Shown in pieces: positions 1 to 8,072 of a DNA stretch of 55,932 bases (the first letter of the stretch is position 1; each line of letters opens with the position of its first letter). The DNA comes from an uncultured Nitrospira sp. (GTDB lineage Bacteria > Nitrospirota > Nitrospiria > Nitrospirales > Nitrospiraceae). The position numbers and the translations under genes are program-made. Location: NCBI GenBank assembly GCA_902500755.1, contig CABVRV010000013.1:1-55932 (forward strand). The letters are read 5' to 3'. Under the pieces are notes generated by a model. The model was given only the letters and a program-made list of their open reading frames with translations. It was not told where the DNA came from and ran no database searches.

Positions 1-1
1 T

Positions 2-109
2 TTTTTCTATGCAGACTATCGAGCATCTGTTCAGCTTGATGTGGAGTATTGCAATGAGAATGGAAGCAAGTCAATGTCGGGACTGTCATCCACGTGTGAG
101 TTCCAATGA
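2..109 (+). CDS. C-terminal end of an upstream gene (partial)
   Basis: An open frame enters from the left edge and stops at TGA 107-109, giving about 35 C-terminal residues beginning FFYADYRASVQ. The stop overlaps the ATG of the next gene as ATGA (106-109). That overlap is typical of translational coupling and is the main reason to treat this as coding. The fragment is too short to name a family. Given the neighbours it probably belongs to another glycan-assembly gene. Confidence 0.5.
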   Translation, partial: FFYADYRASVQLDVEYCNENGSKSMSGLSSTCEFQ

Positions 110-819
110 TAGGGTTTGATACGAGACTTAGGAATTATTTGAAGCGATTGATTGTCGAATCTTTATCAGTAGGACCAAAAGAAGTGCCTGAACCAACTCA
201 GGAGATACTAGCCCATCTTCATGGGCACGCGCGGACTTTGCAAGCCAGGCTGCCAATCGCTCCTGATGGCTCACCTCTCCCTTGGTATACCTACCCAGCG
301 ATTGAATACTGCAACCAACTCGATGCTTCAGACTTGAACATATTTGAGTATGGGAGTGGTAATTCTTCCTTGTACTGGGCTCATAAAGGCGCGAACCTGT
401 GGTGTGTCGAGGATGATCTCGCCTGGTATGAGACTATGAGAGGTAAGTCTGCACAGCTTCGTGGTATTTCACTGAGGACCACATCTGAGGCGTATGCCTC
501 TGCAATCACTGAAGTTAGCCAGCAATTTGATATTGTGATCATCGACGGGATGTGGCGCAATGAATGTGCCGCCAAGGCGTTGACATATGTACGGAAGGAA
601 GGATTTATTATTCTCGACAATTCAGATTGGTACCGGGATGTGGCGAAATTTCTTCGCTCGAATGGATTTTTCCAAATAGACTTCAATGGCTTCGGTCCGG
701 TTAATAATTATTGTTGGACGACATCAATCTTTCTGCCTCTCAAGTCTCCTTATGTAGAGCGATTTAGGCAGCCTCAACCAATCGGCGGCATCGAAGTGTC
801 GAAAGGCGATAAATGGTAA
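106..819 (+). CDS. Class I SAM-dependent methyltransferase-like protein
   Basis: The 237-residue product has a Rossmann-type core. FEYGSGNSSLYW (about residues 84-95) looks like the SAM-binding motif I, and FDIVIIDGMW (about 144-153) fits strand 4 with an acidic residue. GFIILDNSDWYRD follows, a pattern seen in small methyltransferases of glycan clusters. The start is fixed by ATGA overlap with the preceding frame, and the stop overlaps the start of the next gene by 7 bases, so it sits in a tightly coupled run. The probable role is methylation of a sugar or a nucleotide-sugar precursor. The substrate cannot be read from the sequence. Confidence 0.6.
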   Translation: MIGFDTRLRNYLKRLIVESLSVGPKEVPEPTQEILAHLHGHARTLQARLPIAPDGSPLPWYTYPAIEYCNQLDASDLNIFEYGSGNSSLYWAHKGANLWCVEDDLAWYETMRGKSAQLRGISLRTTSEAYASAITEVSQQFDIVIIDGMWRNECAAKALTYVRKEGFIILDNSDWYRDVAKFLRSNGFFQIDFNGFGPVNNYCWTTSIFLPLKSPYVERFRQPQPIGGIEVSKGDKW

Positions 820-1871
820 CATCGACGCAGAGTCAGACGGTACCGCTTGGACATCGCGTTGTATACGGTGTTGTGCGAGCTTTGGTGCAGGCTCTTATTG
901 GATCAAATGGTTCTGTCACGATTAGCGCAATTACTAGTGCCGTGGAGCGCCATGAGCTATCCAACGTGCTGGCACGAAACCTTGTACGGTCAAATAGCGC
1001 GGTCACAATCGGTGCGATCGCCGACGCTTTGGAATGTAGAGAACTCTCAGGTTCCCAGGTAGACACGCTGATGCAGGCTCTAATGAGGGCAAATAGCGTT
1101 CTCACTACCGGTGCAATCGCTAGCGTCTTGGAACGCAACGAATTTTCGAATGCGCAGGTCTGTGCACTCATTCGTGGGGCGTTTGGTAGCCTTCGCGGCA
1201 AGGAAATCCCGCAGAGCGTATTAAATCGATTCCAGGAGGTCAGCGGCGTCGGGTTTCATTATAGCCAAGAAGGGGAAGATGTACTGATCGACCGCATTCT
1301 GTCTCCGGACAAAGTTGGATTTTTCGTAGACATTGGGGCGCATCACCCAATACGTTTCTCAAACACATACGCCCTCTATCGCAAGGGATGGCGCGGCATC
1401 AATGTGGATGCCACTCCCGGTAGCATGGAAATGTTTAAGAGCCTGAGGCCGGAGGATATCAACGTTGAATGCGCTGTTTCCAATGGCGATACGCCGATGA
1501 CGTTTTACATGTTCGAGGAGCGCGCGCTCAATACCTTTGATCCTTCGCTTGCACAGGAATACATCGAGAGCGGCTGTGCCTTGGACCGTACCATTGAAAT
1601 CAAACCACGCTCGCTTTCGTCGATTCTCAAGGCACATCTGCCTACAGAGAAACATATTGATCTGCTGAGTATTGACGTGGAGGGTAAAGAGTTGGCGGTG
1701 TTGCACTCAAATGATTGGCATTTGTACGGCCCGGATCTAATTATTCTGGAAGTGCTTGCGACTCCATTTACCTCTCTCCACCTGCATCCGACCGTCTCAT
1801 TTCTTGCCGACAAAGGTTATGAGCCGGTATCCCGTCTTATGAACTCGGTTATCCTTAAACGCAGGGCATAG
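813..1871 (+). CDS. FkbM-family methyltransferase with N-terminal repeats
   Basis: The 352-residue product has two parts. Residues 29-113 contain three diverged copies of a roughly 24-residue unit (starting at about 29, 58 and 90), each with an N(G/S) turn, a V/L-T-(I/T)-(S/G)-A-I segment, then an E-(R/C)-x-E-(L/F)-S stretch. This suggests a small helical repeat or oligomerisation module. From about residue 146 there is an FkbM-type SAM methyltransferase: YSQEGEDVLIDRIL, FFVDIGAHHP (motif I), then HIDLLSIDVEGKEL near the end, where the DVEG motif is characteristic. FkbM enzymes make O-methyl groups on sugars or natural products. The start ATG overlaps the previous stop (ATGGTAA). The acceptor is unknown, and the repeat domain is not one I can name. 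Confidence 0.75.
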   Translation: MVTSTQSQTVPLGHRVVYGVVRALVQALIGSNGSVTISAITSAVERHELSNVLARNLVRSNSAVTIGAIADALECRELSGSQVDTLMQALMRANSVLTTGAIASVLERNEFSNAQVCALIRGAFGSLRGKEIPQSVLNRFQEVSGVGFHYSQEGEDVLIDRILSPDKVGFFVDIGAHHPIRFSNTYALYRKGWRGINVDATPGSMEMFKSLRPEDINVECAVSNGDTPMTFYMFEERALNTFDPSLAQEYIESGCALDRTIEIKPRSLSSILKAHLPTEKHIDLLSIDVEGKELAVLHSNDWHLYGPDLIILEVLATPFTSLHLHPTVSFLADKGYEPVSRLMNSVILKRRA

Positions 1872-1878
1872 ACCAGTC

Positions 1879-3813
1879 ATGTGCGGCATTCTGGGGCGGT
1901 TCTATCGGCACCCGGCTCACCGATCGCCTTTTACAAAGCAGGACTTAGCGACATTGGCTCACCGTGGCCCTGACGGATCTGGTGTGTACACCGATCCTCA
2001 CATCCAGTTTGGACATACTCGGCTTGCCATCATTGATTTGACTGAAAGCGGGCATCAACCGATGACTTACGAGGATGGCCGTTATGTCATGACATATAAT
2101 GGAGAGGTCTATAACTATCGGGAACTTAGAGTCGAGCTTGAGGCCAAGGGCGAACGGTTTGTCAGTCGGTCCGATACAGAGATTCTTCTGGCGGCCTATA
2201 AGGTTTGGGGGCGAGAGTGCGTGGCGCATTTCCGTGGAATGTTTGCATTTGCGTTGTGGGATGAACGAGAAAAAATTCTTTTTCTGGCGCGCGATCGCTG
2301 CGGAGAGAAACCACTTTTCTACCATAGGGATAATCAGTGTCTAGCATTTGCTTCCGAACTCAAGGGACTCCTGCCGATTCTGAGGTCCCGCCCGGCGTTT
2401 GATCTGTCGGCTGTGGATATGTACCTGCACTATCAGTATGTCCCTGAACCATTCACGTTACTCGAAGGCGTGCAAAAAATTCCGGCAGGTCATACGCTTA
2501 TGTTATCGCTCGACAACTGGTTCGCCGAACCGGTGCGTTATTGGAGTGTGGAAGAGCCAACGAAAATTACCGGCTTGCCGACCGATACCCCAGGTATTCT
2601 GCGCTGCATTCGTGATGGCTTGGAAGAGGCCGTGAAGTTGACGCTGCGTTCCGATGTCCCGGTAGGAGTGGCCCTGTCTGGAGGGGTCGACTCTGGAGCC
2701 ATTGCAGCTCTGGCGCAAAAGCATTCCTCCGAACCGATACACGCATTTTCTGTCGGCTATCCTGGACGCCCTCCTTATGATGAGCGTGCACAGGCTCAGA
2801 GTTTAGCCAAGCAACTTGGTATGATCGTCCATGAAGTGGAATTACCCGTCGGGAACTTTGTGGATTTTTTCCCCAAGCTTGTGCGTATCATGGACGAACC
2901 GATAGCAGATCCTGCTGCCTTTGGACATTATTCTGTGCCCAAGGGGGCCGCCGACCATGGTGTTAAGGTGTTGCTTAGTGGTTTGGGTGGAGACGAGCTT
3001 TTCTGGGGCTATCCGTGGGTCACGGAGACTGTGACCACCAACCAGACCCTGGCAACTTCGCGGGTGTTAAGAGCAGTTGTTACCCTGATGGCTCTGCCTG
3101 GCATCCAGCAAGTTCTCAAAAACATGACTCACCACCTCAGTCTTCCTTCCTACGGTCAGCACTGGGTATCACAGTTATGTGACGCAGGCTCCTCACTACG
3201 GCCAGGTCATCAACTGTACTTTTACGAGGCTGAGCCGCATTTCAAAGACGCGTTTCGTGCGAAGGCCAGTGTCTATGGTCCCGCGATGCGCACGGTCAGC
3301 GACCAGAACTCCTTTAGGCCGACTGATATTGGCCCGCGTGAAGTAGAGCAAATACCAGCTGCGGTCATCCGTATGTTGCTCAATACGTGGCTTGTATCCA
3401 ATTGCCTCTCGTTGGGAGATCGTGTAAGCATGGGCGTGGGTGTGGAAACACGCTTGCCGTTCCTTGACGTGAGACTTATGGAGCTTGTGATGGCGTTTCG
3501 CAGTAAGCAACCCGATCATACCTTAGGGCAGAAAGCATGGTTGCGTATGGCGCTCAAGGGAGTGCTGCCCGAAGAGGTGCTCACGCGGCCAAAGGCTGGA
3601 TTTCGACCTCCAACCCAAGAATGGATTTTGGGAGTCATCACTCGTTATGGGAACGGTCTACGTGACGGAAATCTTACCAATGCGGGAGTCCTGAACGAGA
3701 AGAAAGTGAACGCCATTTTGTCCGACATGCCCAAACAGGGGTGGTTTGAGCTGTTCTTTCTGTACAAATTGGTGCTCTTGGATATGTGGTGGTGCGAGGT
3801 GGTAGGGACATGA
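1879..3813 (+). CDS. asnB: Asparagine synthase (glutamine-hydrolysing)-like amidotransferase
   Basis: The 644-residue protein begins MCGILGRF, so processing would expose the Cys nucleophile of a class II glutamine amidotransferase. AHRGPDG, ARDRCGEKPLFY and FASELKGL complete that domain (about 1-210). An adenylating synthetase domain follows, with the PP-loop SGGVDSGAIAAL at about residue 266 and SGLGGDELFWGYP near 370. The length matches the AsnB and exosortase-associated AsnB families. Inside a polysaccharide cluster such enzymes are thought to amidate uronic-acid sugars as often as they make free asparagine. Which applies here is inference. It starts 7 bases after the preceding stop, and its stop overlaps the next start as ATGA. 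Confidence 0.85.
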   Translation: MCGILGRFYRHPAHRSPFTKQDLATLAHRGPDGSGVYTDPHIQFGHTRLAIIDLTESGHQPMTYEDGRYVMTYNGEVYNYRELRVELEAKGERFVSRSDTEILLAAYKVWGRECVAHFRGMFAFALWDEREKILFLARDRCGEKPLFYHRDNQCLAFASELKGLLPILRSRPAFDLSAVDMYLHYQYVPEPFTLLEGVQKIPAGHTLMLSLDNWFAEPVRYWSVEEPTKITGLPTDTPGILRCIRDGLEEAVKLTLRSDVPVGVALSGGVDSGAIAALAQKHSSEPIHAFSVGYPGRPPYDERAQAQSLAKQLGMIVHEVELPVGNFVDFFPKLVRIMDEPIADPAAFGHYSVPKGAADHGVKVLLSGLGGDELFWGYPWVTETVTTNQTLATSRVLRAVVTLMALPGIQQVLKNMTHHLSLPSYGQHWVSQLCDAGSSLRPGHQLYFYEAEPHFKDAFRAKASVYGPAMRTVSDQNSFRPTDIGPREVEQIPAAVIRMLLNTWLVSNCLSLGDRVSMGVGVETRLPFLDVRLMELVMAFRSKQPDHTLGQKAWLRMALKGVLPEEVLTRPKAGFRPPTQEWILGVITRYGNGLRDGNLTNAGVLNEKKVNAILSDMPKQGWFELFFLYKLVLLDMWWCEVVGT

Positions 3814-5195
3814 AGCGCTCGCGGCCGTGTGTGCTTATTTACAATCCGGTCTCCGGTCATGGGCATCTGGATTCATGGAATGCGTTGTTCGTCAGTCTAC
3901 TGTTAGAGCGTGGATATCGAATCCTCGTGCTGACTCCGGACCGAAAGGCCCTTGAATCGCGTTTGGCACAGCGGAACCTGGAAGATCATCCTATGCTCCA
4001 TGTTCTAGATTGGGATGCGCCACGAGTTCAGCTGCCCAAACGTCGACGCCTGCAAGAGCTGTGGCATTGGTGGCTTAGCTACGGGAAAAGCTACGCTGAT
4101 CAGTACCCAGAAAGTCGTATTACTCCAGGGATGCATACCCGCACACGAATTAAAAAACGTGTTTTTCAGATCATTGTTCCGCCGTTATACAATCTATCGT
4201 ACGCGTTTCACTCTCTCTTTTTCCGGCAGGCTTCAAAACAGTGCGGCGATCTCCAAGACCCATCTGAAATACACTACCTCGAGCCCGTTGATATGGCCAA
4301 TCGAATGAATGCAGCTCTTAAGAAAACTCCATGGCGCCCGGATTGCTTCTTTAATATGTATTTGGATACGTACAAAACCGGCGTGGAGGCATGGAGGCTG
4401 TTTGCCTCAATGTGTCGTCTTCCGTGGGGTGGTATTCGCTTCGCTCCTCCAGGCCCTCCTCCACGCGAGGGGTATTACTCACTATCAACATTAGGCGGCG
4501 TGTGTTTCCTCGATGATGCGACTTGTCGAGCCTACAGCGCAAGCCTCTTGGGAAAATATTTTCAGTATCTCCCTGATATCACCAATGTGGAATTGCCGGA
4601 CGAGCCGTGTTTTCTGGCGGAAGAGATTATGTATCGTGCTGCCGGGCGAAAGATTGTCTTTCTTGGCGGTACCATCGTCGGAAAGAAAAACATTGCCCAT
4701 TGGGGCGACCTGATCGCTCGAGCTGATGCCAGGCGATGGTTTTTTGTGCAGGTAGGAGAAATACACGGGAATACCTTCAGCCCGGCGGATACCGCCGCTT
4801 TCGAGCACCTCGTTGCCCACCCTCCGGAGAATCTGTGGCTGCACGCGCACTATCTGTCTGACGAAAGAGAGTTCAACGATATTATGCGAATTGCGGACAT
4901 TATCTTTGCTGTATACCGGGACTTCCCTTTCAGCAGCAACATGTTGAGCAAAGCCGCCTATTTCGAAAGGCCCATCTTGGTCAGCGACGGATGCCTCATG
5001 GGAGACAGGGTGCGTCACTACGGAATCGGACTTGCGGTTCCATATGACGATGTACGAGCCATGTTATGTGCTCTGGAGCAATTAACGAAAGACTCGGTGC
5101 CACCTCAAAATTTTGCCGCATGCCGAGCAACTTCTAATGAGCAGGCTGCCGGCGATAGCTTGCAGAGATTTATCGAATATTTATTAGCGCATTGA
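3810..5195 (+). CDS. Glycosyltransferase, GT-B fold (GT4-like)
   Basis: A 461-residue product. I prefer ATG 3810 to an upstream GTG at 3786, because it overlaps the asnB stop as ATGA and is preceded by a purine-rich GAGGTGGTAGGG site. The N-terminus CVLIYNPVSGHGHLDSWNAL resembles the donor-side Rossmann start of GT-B enzymes. The C-terminal half has FLGGTIVGKKNI, then NMLSKAAYFERPILVSDG followed by GIGLAVPYDD, which resembles the nucleotide-sugar site where GT4 enzymes keep an EX7E pair. Similarity to any named enzyme is weak, so donor and acceptor are unknown. It probably extends the repeat unit of the surface glycan at the inner face of the cytoplasmic membrane. Confidence 0.6.
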   Translation: MKRSRPCVLIYNPVSGHGHLDSWNALFVSLLLERGYRILVLTPDRKALESRLAQRNLEDHPMLHVLDWDAPRVQLPKRRRLQELWHWWLSYGKSYADQYPESRITPGMHTRTRIKKRVFQIIVPPLYNLSYAFHSLFFRQASKQCGDLQDPSEIHYLEPVDMANRMNAALKKTPWRPDCFFNMYLDTYKTGVEAWRLFASMCRLPWGGIRFAPPGPPPREGYYSLSTLGGVCFLDDATCRAYSASLLGKYFQYLPDITNVELPDEPCFLAEEIMYRAAGRKIVFLGGTIVGKKNIAHWGDLIARADARRWFFVQVGEIHGNTFSPADTAAFEHLVAHPPENLWLHAHYLSDEREFNDIMRIADIIFAVYRDFPFSSNMLSKAAYFERPILVSDGCLMGDRVRHYGIGLAVPYDDVRAMLCALEQLTKDSVPPQNFAACRATSNEQAAGDSLQRFIEYLLAH

Positions 5196-5221
5196 TTGGT
5201 GCTTAAGGCAAGGCCGCGAGT

Positions 5222-6376
5222 ATGAAGAATGAGTCCATGTCCCACATCAGCCTACCGGTCCATGTTGAACAAACGACTTATGAAACTCCGACGGAATGGC
5301 GTCTGGTTGGTGCAGAGGGGAAAGCCGATCATGTCGTTGATTTGTGCATGCGTAATGGGCTTGTACCGGGTAGCCTACTTGAAGTGGGGGCGGGAGACGG
5401 CGCTATCCTAGCGTGGCTCGGTAAGAAATCATTCTGCAAGGTGATGCATGCTGTCGAAATATCACAATCCGGCGTGCAGGTTATTTTAAATCAACATATC
5501 CCTGGATTGATCTCTTGCCAAACTTTCGATGGCTATAATCTTCCCTTTAAGGACGATTCTCTTGATCTTGTCATCCTTTCCCATGTGCTGGAGCATGTGG
5601 AATATGAGCGCGCGTTACTGAGAGAGGTGGCGCGTGTTTCAAAATATCAGATCATAGAAATCCCAATGGACTTCGTGGGGTTAGAAAACGATCACTTTTA
5701 TATGCTGGGACCAAGTTATGGACATATCAACGCCCATTCTCCGACATCTCTGCGCTTCCTCCTGTCGACAGAGAATCTCGTGGTGTTGGATGGTCTCCTT
5801 GGACAATATGAGTTGGCGGTTCAGGAGTATGACTATTTTGTGAACAACGGTCGAGGAAAAACACCGGAGGGTCTCACGGCGTTTCGTGCACGTTTCGAGC
5901 AGGAGAGAAAAGAATTTGATGGACTCCCCTTAGGGCAGCGAGAGCGACGGGCATCTTTTTATGCTGTGCTGACCAAAAAAGAGAGTGCATCAGAGAGAAC
6001 GCTGCGTGCGCTGACAGCCGCTAAGTCGTACGTTCAATCCGGGCAGGTTCAGGCGGCACGGCTCATTTTCAAGCACTGCATACCGAAGGAAAATGAGTTG
6101 GAGGCAAGTTTGGATATCGCACGATTCTGTCTTCAGACTAAGCAGTGGGGGACGGGCCAGGAGTTTGTTGATCGGGTGCTTAAAATGGATGAATCCCATA
6201 CAGAGGCTCAGTCGATCAAAATAGTTCTGCAGAAAAAGGCCATTCAAGAGCCACAACCACACATCCCTTGTCCAGATTCAAATGGTGCTGGCGGTTCAAC
6301 TTGGAGTCGTTTCAAGGAACAGCTCAAGATAAATTTCCCGCGTCTGGTGTCTGTGGCACGCAAGTTGCGCAACTAA
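5222..6376 (+). CDS. SAM-dependent methyltransferase with C-terminal TPR-like helices
   Basis: A 384-residue product. LLEVGAGDGAIL (about 52-63) is a clear motif I, and LDLVILSHVLEHVEYERAL (about 118-136) is the motif of Methyltransf_11 enzymes, followed by a helix and VSKYQIIEIP. From about residue 255 the protein becomes helical (ALTAAKSYVQSGQVQAARLI, then ARFCLQTKQWGTGQEFVDRV), which looks like one or two tetratricopeptide units. TPR extensions on methyltransferases of glycan clusters may mediate complex formation. No strong ribosome-binding site precedes ATG 5222, and an in-frame ATG at 5237 is an alternative start. The substrate is unknown. Confidence 0.7.
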   Translation: MKNESMSHISLPVHVEQTTYETPTEWRLVGAEGKADHVVDLCMRNGLVPGSLLEVGAGDGAILAWLGKKSFCKVMHAVEISQSGVQVILNQHIPGLISCQTFDGYNLPFKDDSLDLVILSHVLEHVEYERALLREVARVSKYQIIEIPMDFVGLENDHFYMLGPSYGHINAHSPTSLRFLLSTENLVVLDGLLGQYELAVQEYDYFVNNGRGKTPEGLTAFRARFEQERKEFDGLPLGQRERRASFYAVLTKKESASERTLRALTAAKSYVQSGQVQAARLIFKHCIPKENELEASLDIARFCLQTKQWGTGQEFVDRVLKMDESHTEAQSIKIVLQKKAIQEPQPHIPCPDSNGAGGSTWSRFKEQLKINFPRLVSVARKLRN

Positions 6377-6382
6377 GAGAGT

Positions 6383-7198
6383 GTGTCAACAACCATGTCC
6401 TGCCGATTATATCAAAGAGTGGTTCAGAAGCTGCTCAACTCATCAAAGAATAGCAAAGGTGACTCGCCTTTGCTCTCCTATGTGGACCGTGCGGCGTTGC
6501 TCCCCCAAAAAGAACTCCTACGTCTTGGAACGGCCTATGGAGGCTGGTTGATACCCGCTAGCGCAAATTTAACTTCCGATAGCATATGTTACTCTGTCGG
6601 TGCCGGTGAAGATATTAGCTTCGATTGTGCCTTAGTTGGCCGGTTCCATTGTCAAGTTCGAATCATTGATCCCACACCTCGAGCCATTCAGCACTTCAAT
6701 GGCCTCGAGAACGCTGTAAGGTCTGGGAGGAAGTTTCCTGTGAATAACAGTAAGGAGGACTATTACAACATCACAGCCGAGAATTTGGAAAGACTTCGAT
6801 TTGTGCCGGTTGGACTTGCGGCCCAGGATGCTGAGTTGAAGTTCTACCTGCCTCAAAATCCTGCCCATGTGTCATGCTCAACGGTGAATTTGCAGAAGAC
6901 TGAAAAATACTTCACCGCCCAGTGTCTTCGTCTGACGAGTCTCATGCAGCAGCAAGGCGATATGTATATTGACTTACTGAAGATCGATATTGAGGGTGCA
7001 GAATATAGCGTTATCCAGGACATGATAACTTCTCATGTTCTTCCACGGATGCTGCTCATCGAGTTTGATGAGGCTCATACCCCCCTAGACAGTGATGCTG
7101 GCGCAAGAATAAGAAGACACATTGATGACCTTGCCCGCACGGGTATGACATGCATCGCGGTTGAAGGCAGCAATGCCAGTTTCATTCATGCTTGCTAA
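6383..7198 (+). CDS. FkbM-family methyltransferase
   Basis: A 271-residue product if GTG 6383 is used; ATG 6395 (MSCRLYQR) is an equally plausible start. YSVGAGEDISFDCAL holds a variant SAM-binding loop. FVPVGLAAQDAELKFYLPQN and then DLLKIDIEGAEYSVIQDM (about 193-210) give the hallmark D-I-E-G-A-E motif of FkbM enzymes, followed by LLIEFDE. The gene lies 6 bases after the preceding stop and overlaps the next gene. It is one of three FkbM-type genes in the first 13 kb and probably places an O-methyl group on the glycan. Confidence 0.75.
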   Translation: MSTTMSCRLYQRVVQKLLNSSKNSKGDSPLLSYVDRAALLPQKELLRLGTAYGGWLIPASANLTSDSICYSVGAGEDISFDCALVGRFHCQVRIIDPTPRAIQHFNGLENAVRSGRKFPVNNSKEDYYNITAENLERLRFVPVGLAAQDAELKFYLPQNPAHVSCSTVNLQKTEKYFTAQCLRLTSLMQQQGDMYIDLLKIDIEGAEYSVIQDMITSHVLPRMLLIEFDEAHTPLDSDAGARIRRHIDDLARTGMTCIAVEGSNASFIHAC

Positions 7199-8048
7199 GG
7201 CCGCACATTTCCTCATGAAGGGCCTTTTAACTGGCGGACGACCCTCAACGCGCGAATCAGCTTCGGCTATCATGGATGCCCTGAATCAACGGGTTTCTAC
7301 TGGCCAGCGCATTCTTTGTAACGTTGGGTGTGGGGTGAGACACCATCCAGCGTGGATCAATATCGACTTCCATGGTGTTGGAGAAGCTGTACTGCAGTGG
7401 GATCTACGTCAAGGATTGCCTCTGCCGGATAGGAACTGTGACGCGATCTATTCCTCTCACACAATCGAGCATTTCGACAGAGCAGGAGCGCGTGGATTCC
7501 TGAGAGAATGTCATCGCGTGCTCAAGCCTGGCGGCATCGTGCGTCTGGTAGCACCTGATCTAGAAGGTATCGCGAGAGCCTACCTCGAATGCTTGGCGGG
7601 TGCTCAGCGCGGTGAGCAGGGCGCGGATGCACGATATGAATGGATCGTCGTCGAGTTATTGGACCAGTTGGTTCGCCACCAAAGTGGTGGAGAAATGCTC
7701 AAGCTTTGGTGTCTCCCGCACGTCCCCGCCGAAGACTTTATCGCTCGACGTGTTGGCATGGAATATTGGCGAGCACGTGAACACTGTAAAAATCGAATCG
7801 TTTCTCAGGCCATCCCAACTGATGCGATGACCGTAGGGACGTTTCGTCTAGGGGGGGAAGTGCATCAATGGATGTACGATCGTTACTCGCTTGGTCAACT
7901 TGTGACCCAGAGCGGATTTGTGCAAGTTCGGCATTGTAGCGCCGATTCGTCATTCATTGAGGGGTTCGCGGGGTACGATTTGGATACAGAACCCGATGGA
8001 ACTGTCTATAAACCCGATTCATTCTTCTTGGAAGCTCAAAAGCCTTAA
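7188..8048 (+). CDS. Class I SAM-dependent methyltransferase
   Basis: A 286-residue product from ATG 7188, which overlaps the end of the preceding gene by 11 bases. An in-frame ATG at 7161 would lengthen it by nine residues. ILCNVGCGVRHHPAWINIDF (motif I), then CDAIYSSHTIEHFDRAGARG and HRVLKPGGIVRLVAPDLE, are the classic order of Methyltransf_11 enzymes whose substrates are often sugars. The C-terminal part, with GGEVHQWMYDRYSLGQLV, is also typical of family members found beside glycosyltransferases. A role in modifying the surface polysaccharide is inferred from position only. Confidence 0.7.
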   Translation: MLAKAAHFLMKGLLTGGRPSTRESASAIMDALNQRVSTGQRILCNVGCGVRHHPAWINIDFHGVGEAVLQWDLRQGLPLPDRNCDAIYSSHTIEHFDRAGARGFLRECHRVLKPGGIVRLVAPDLEGIARAYLECLAGAQRGEQGADARYEWIVVELLDQLVRHQSGGEMLKLWCLPHVPAEDFIARRVGMEYWRAREHCKNRIVSQAIPTDAMTVGTFRLGGEVHQWMYDRYSLGQLVTQSGFVQVRHCSADSSFIEGFAGYDLDTEPDGTVYKPDSFFLEAQKP

Positions 8049-8072
8049 CTTAGTGCGGAGACCTCTCTACCT

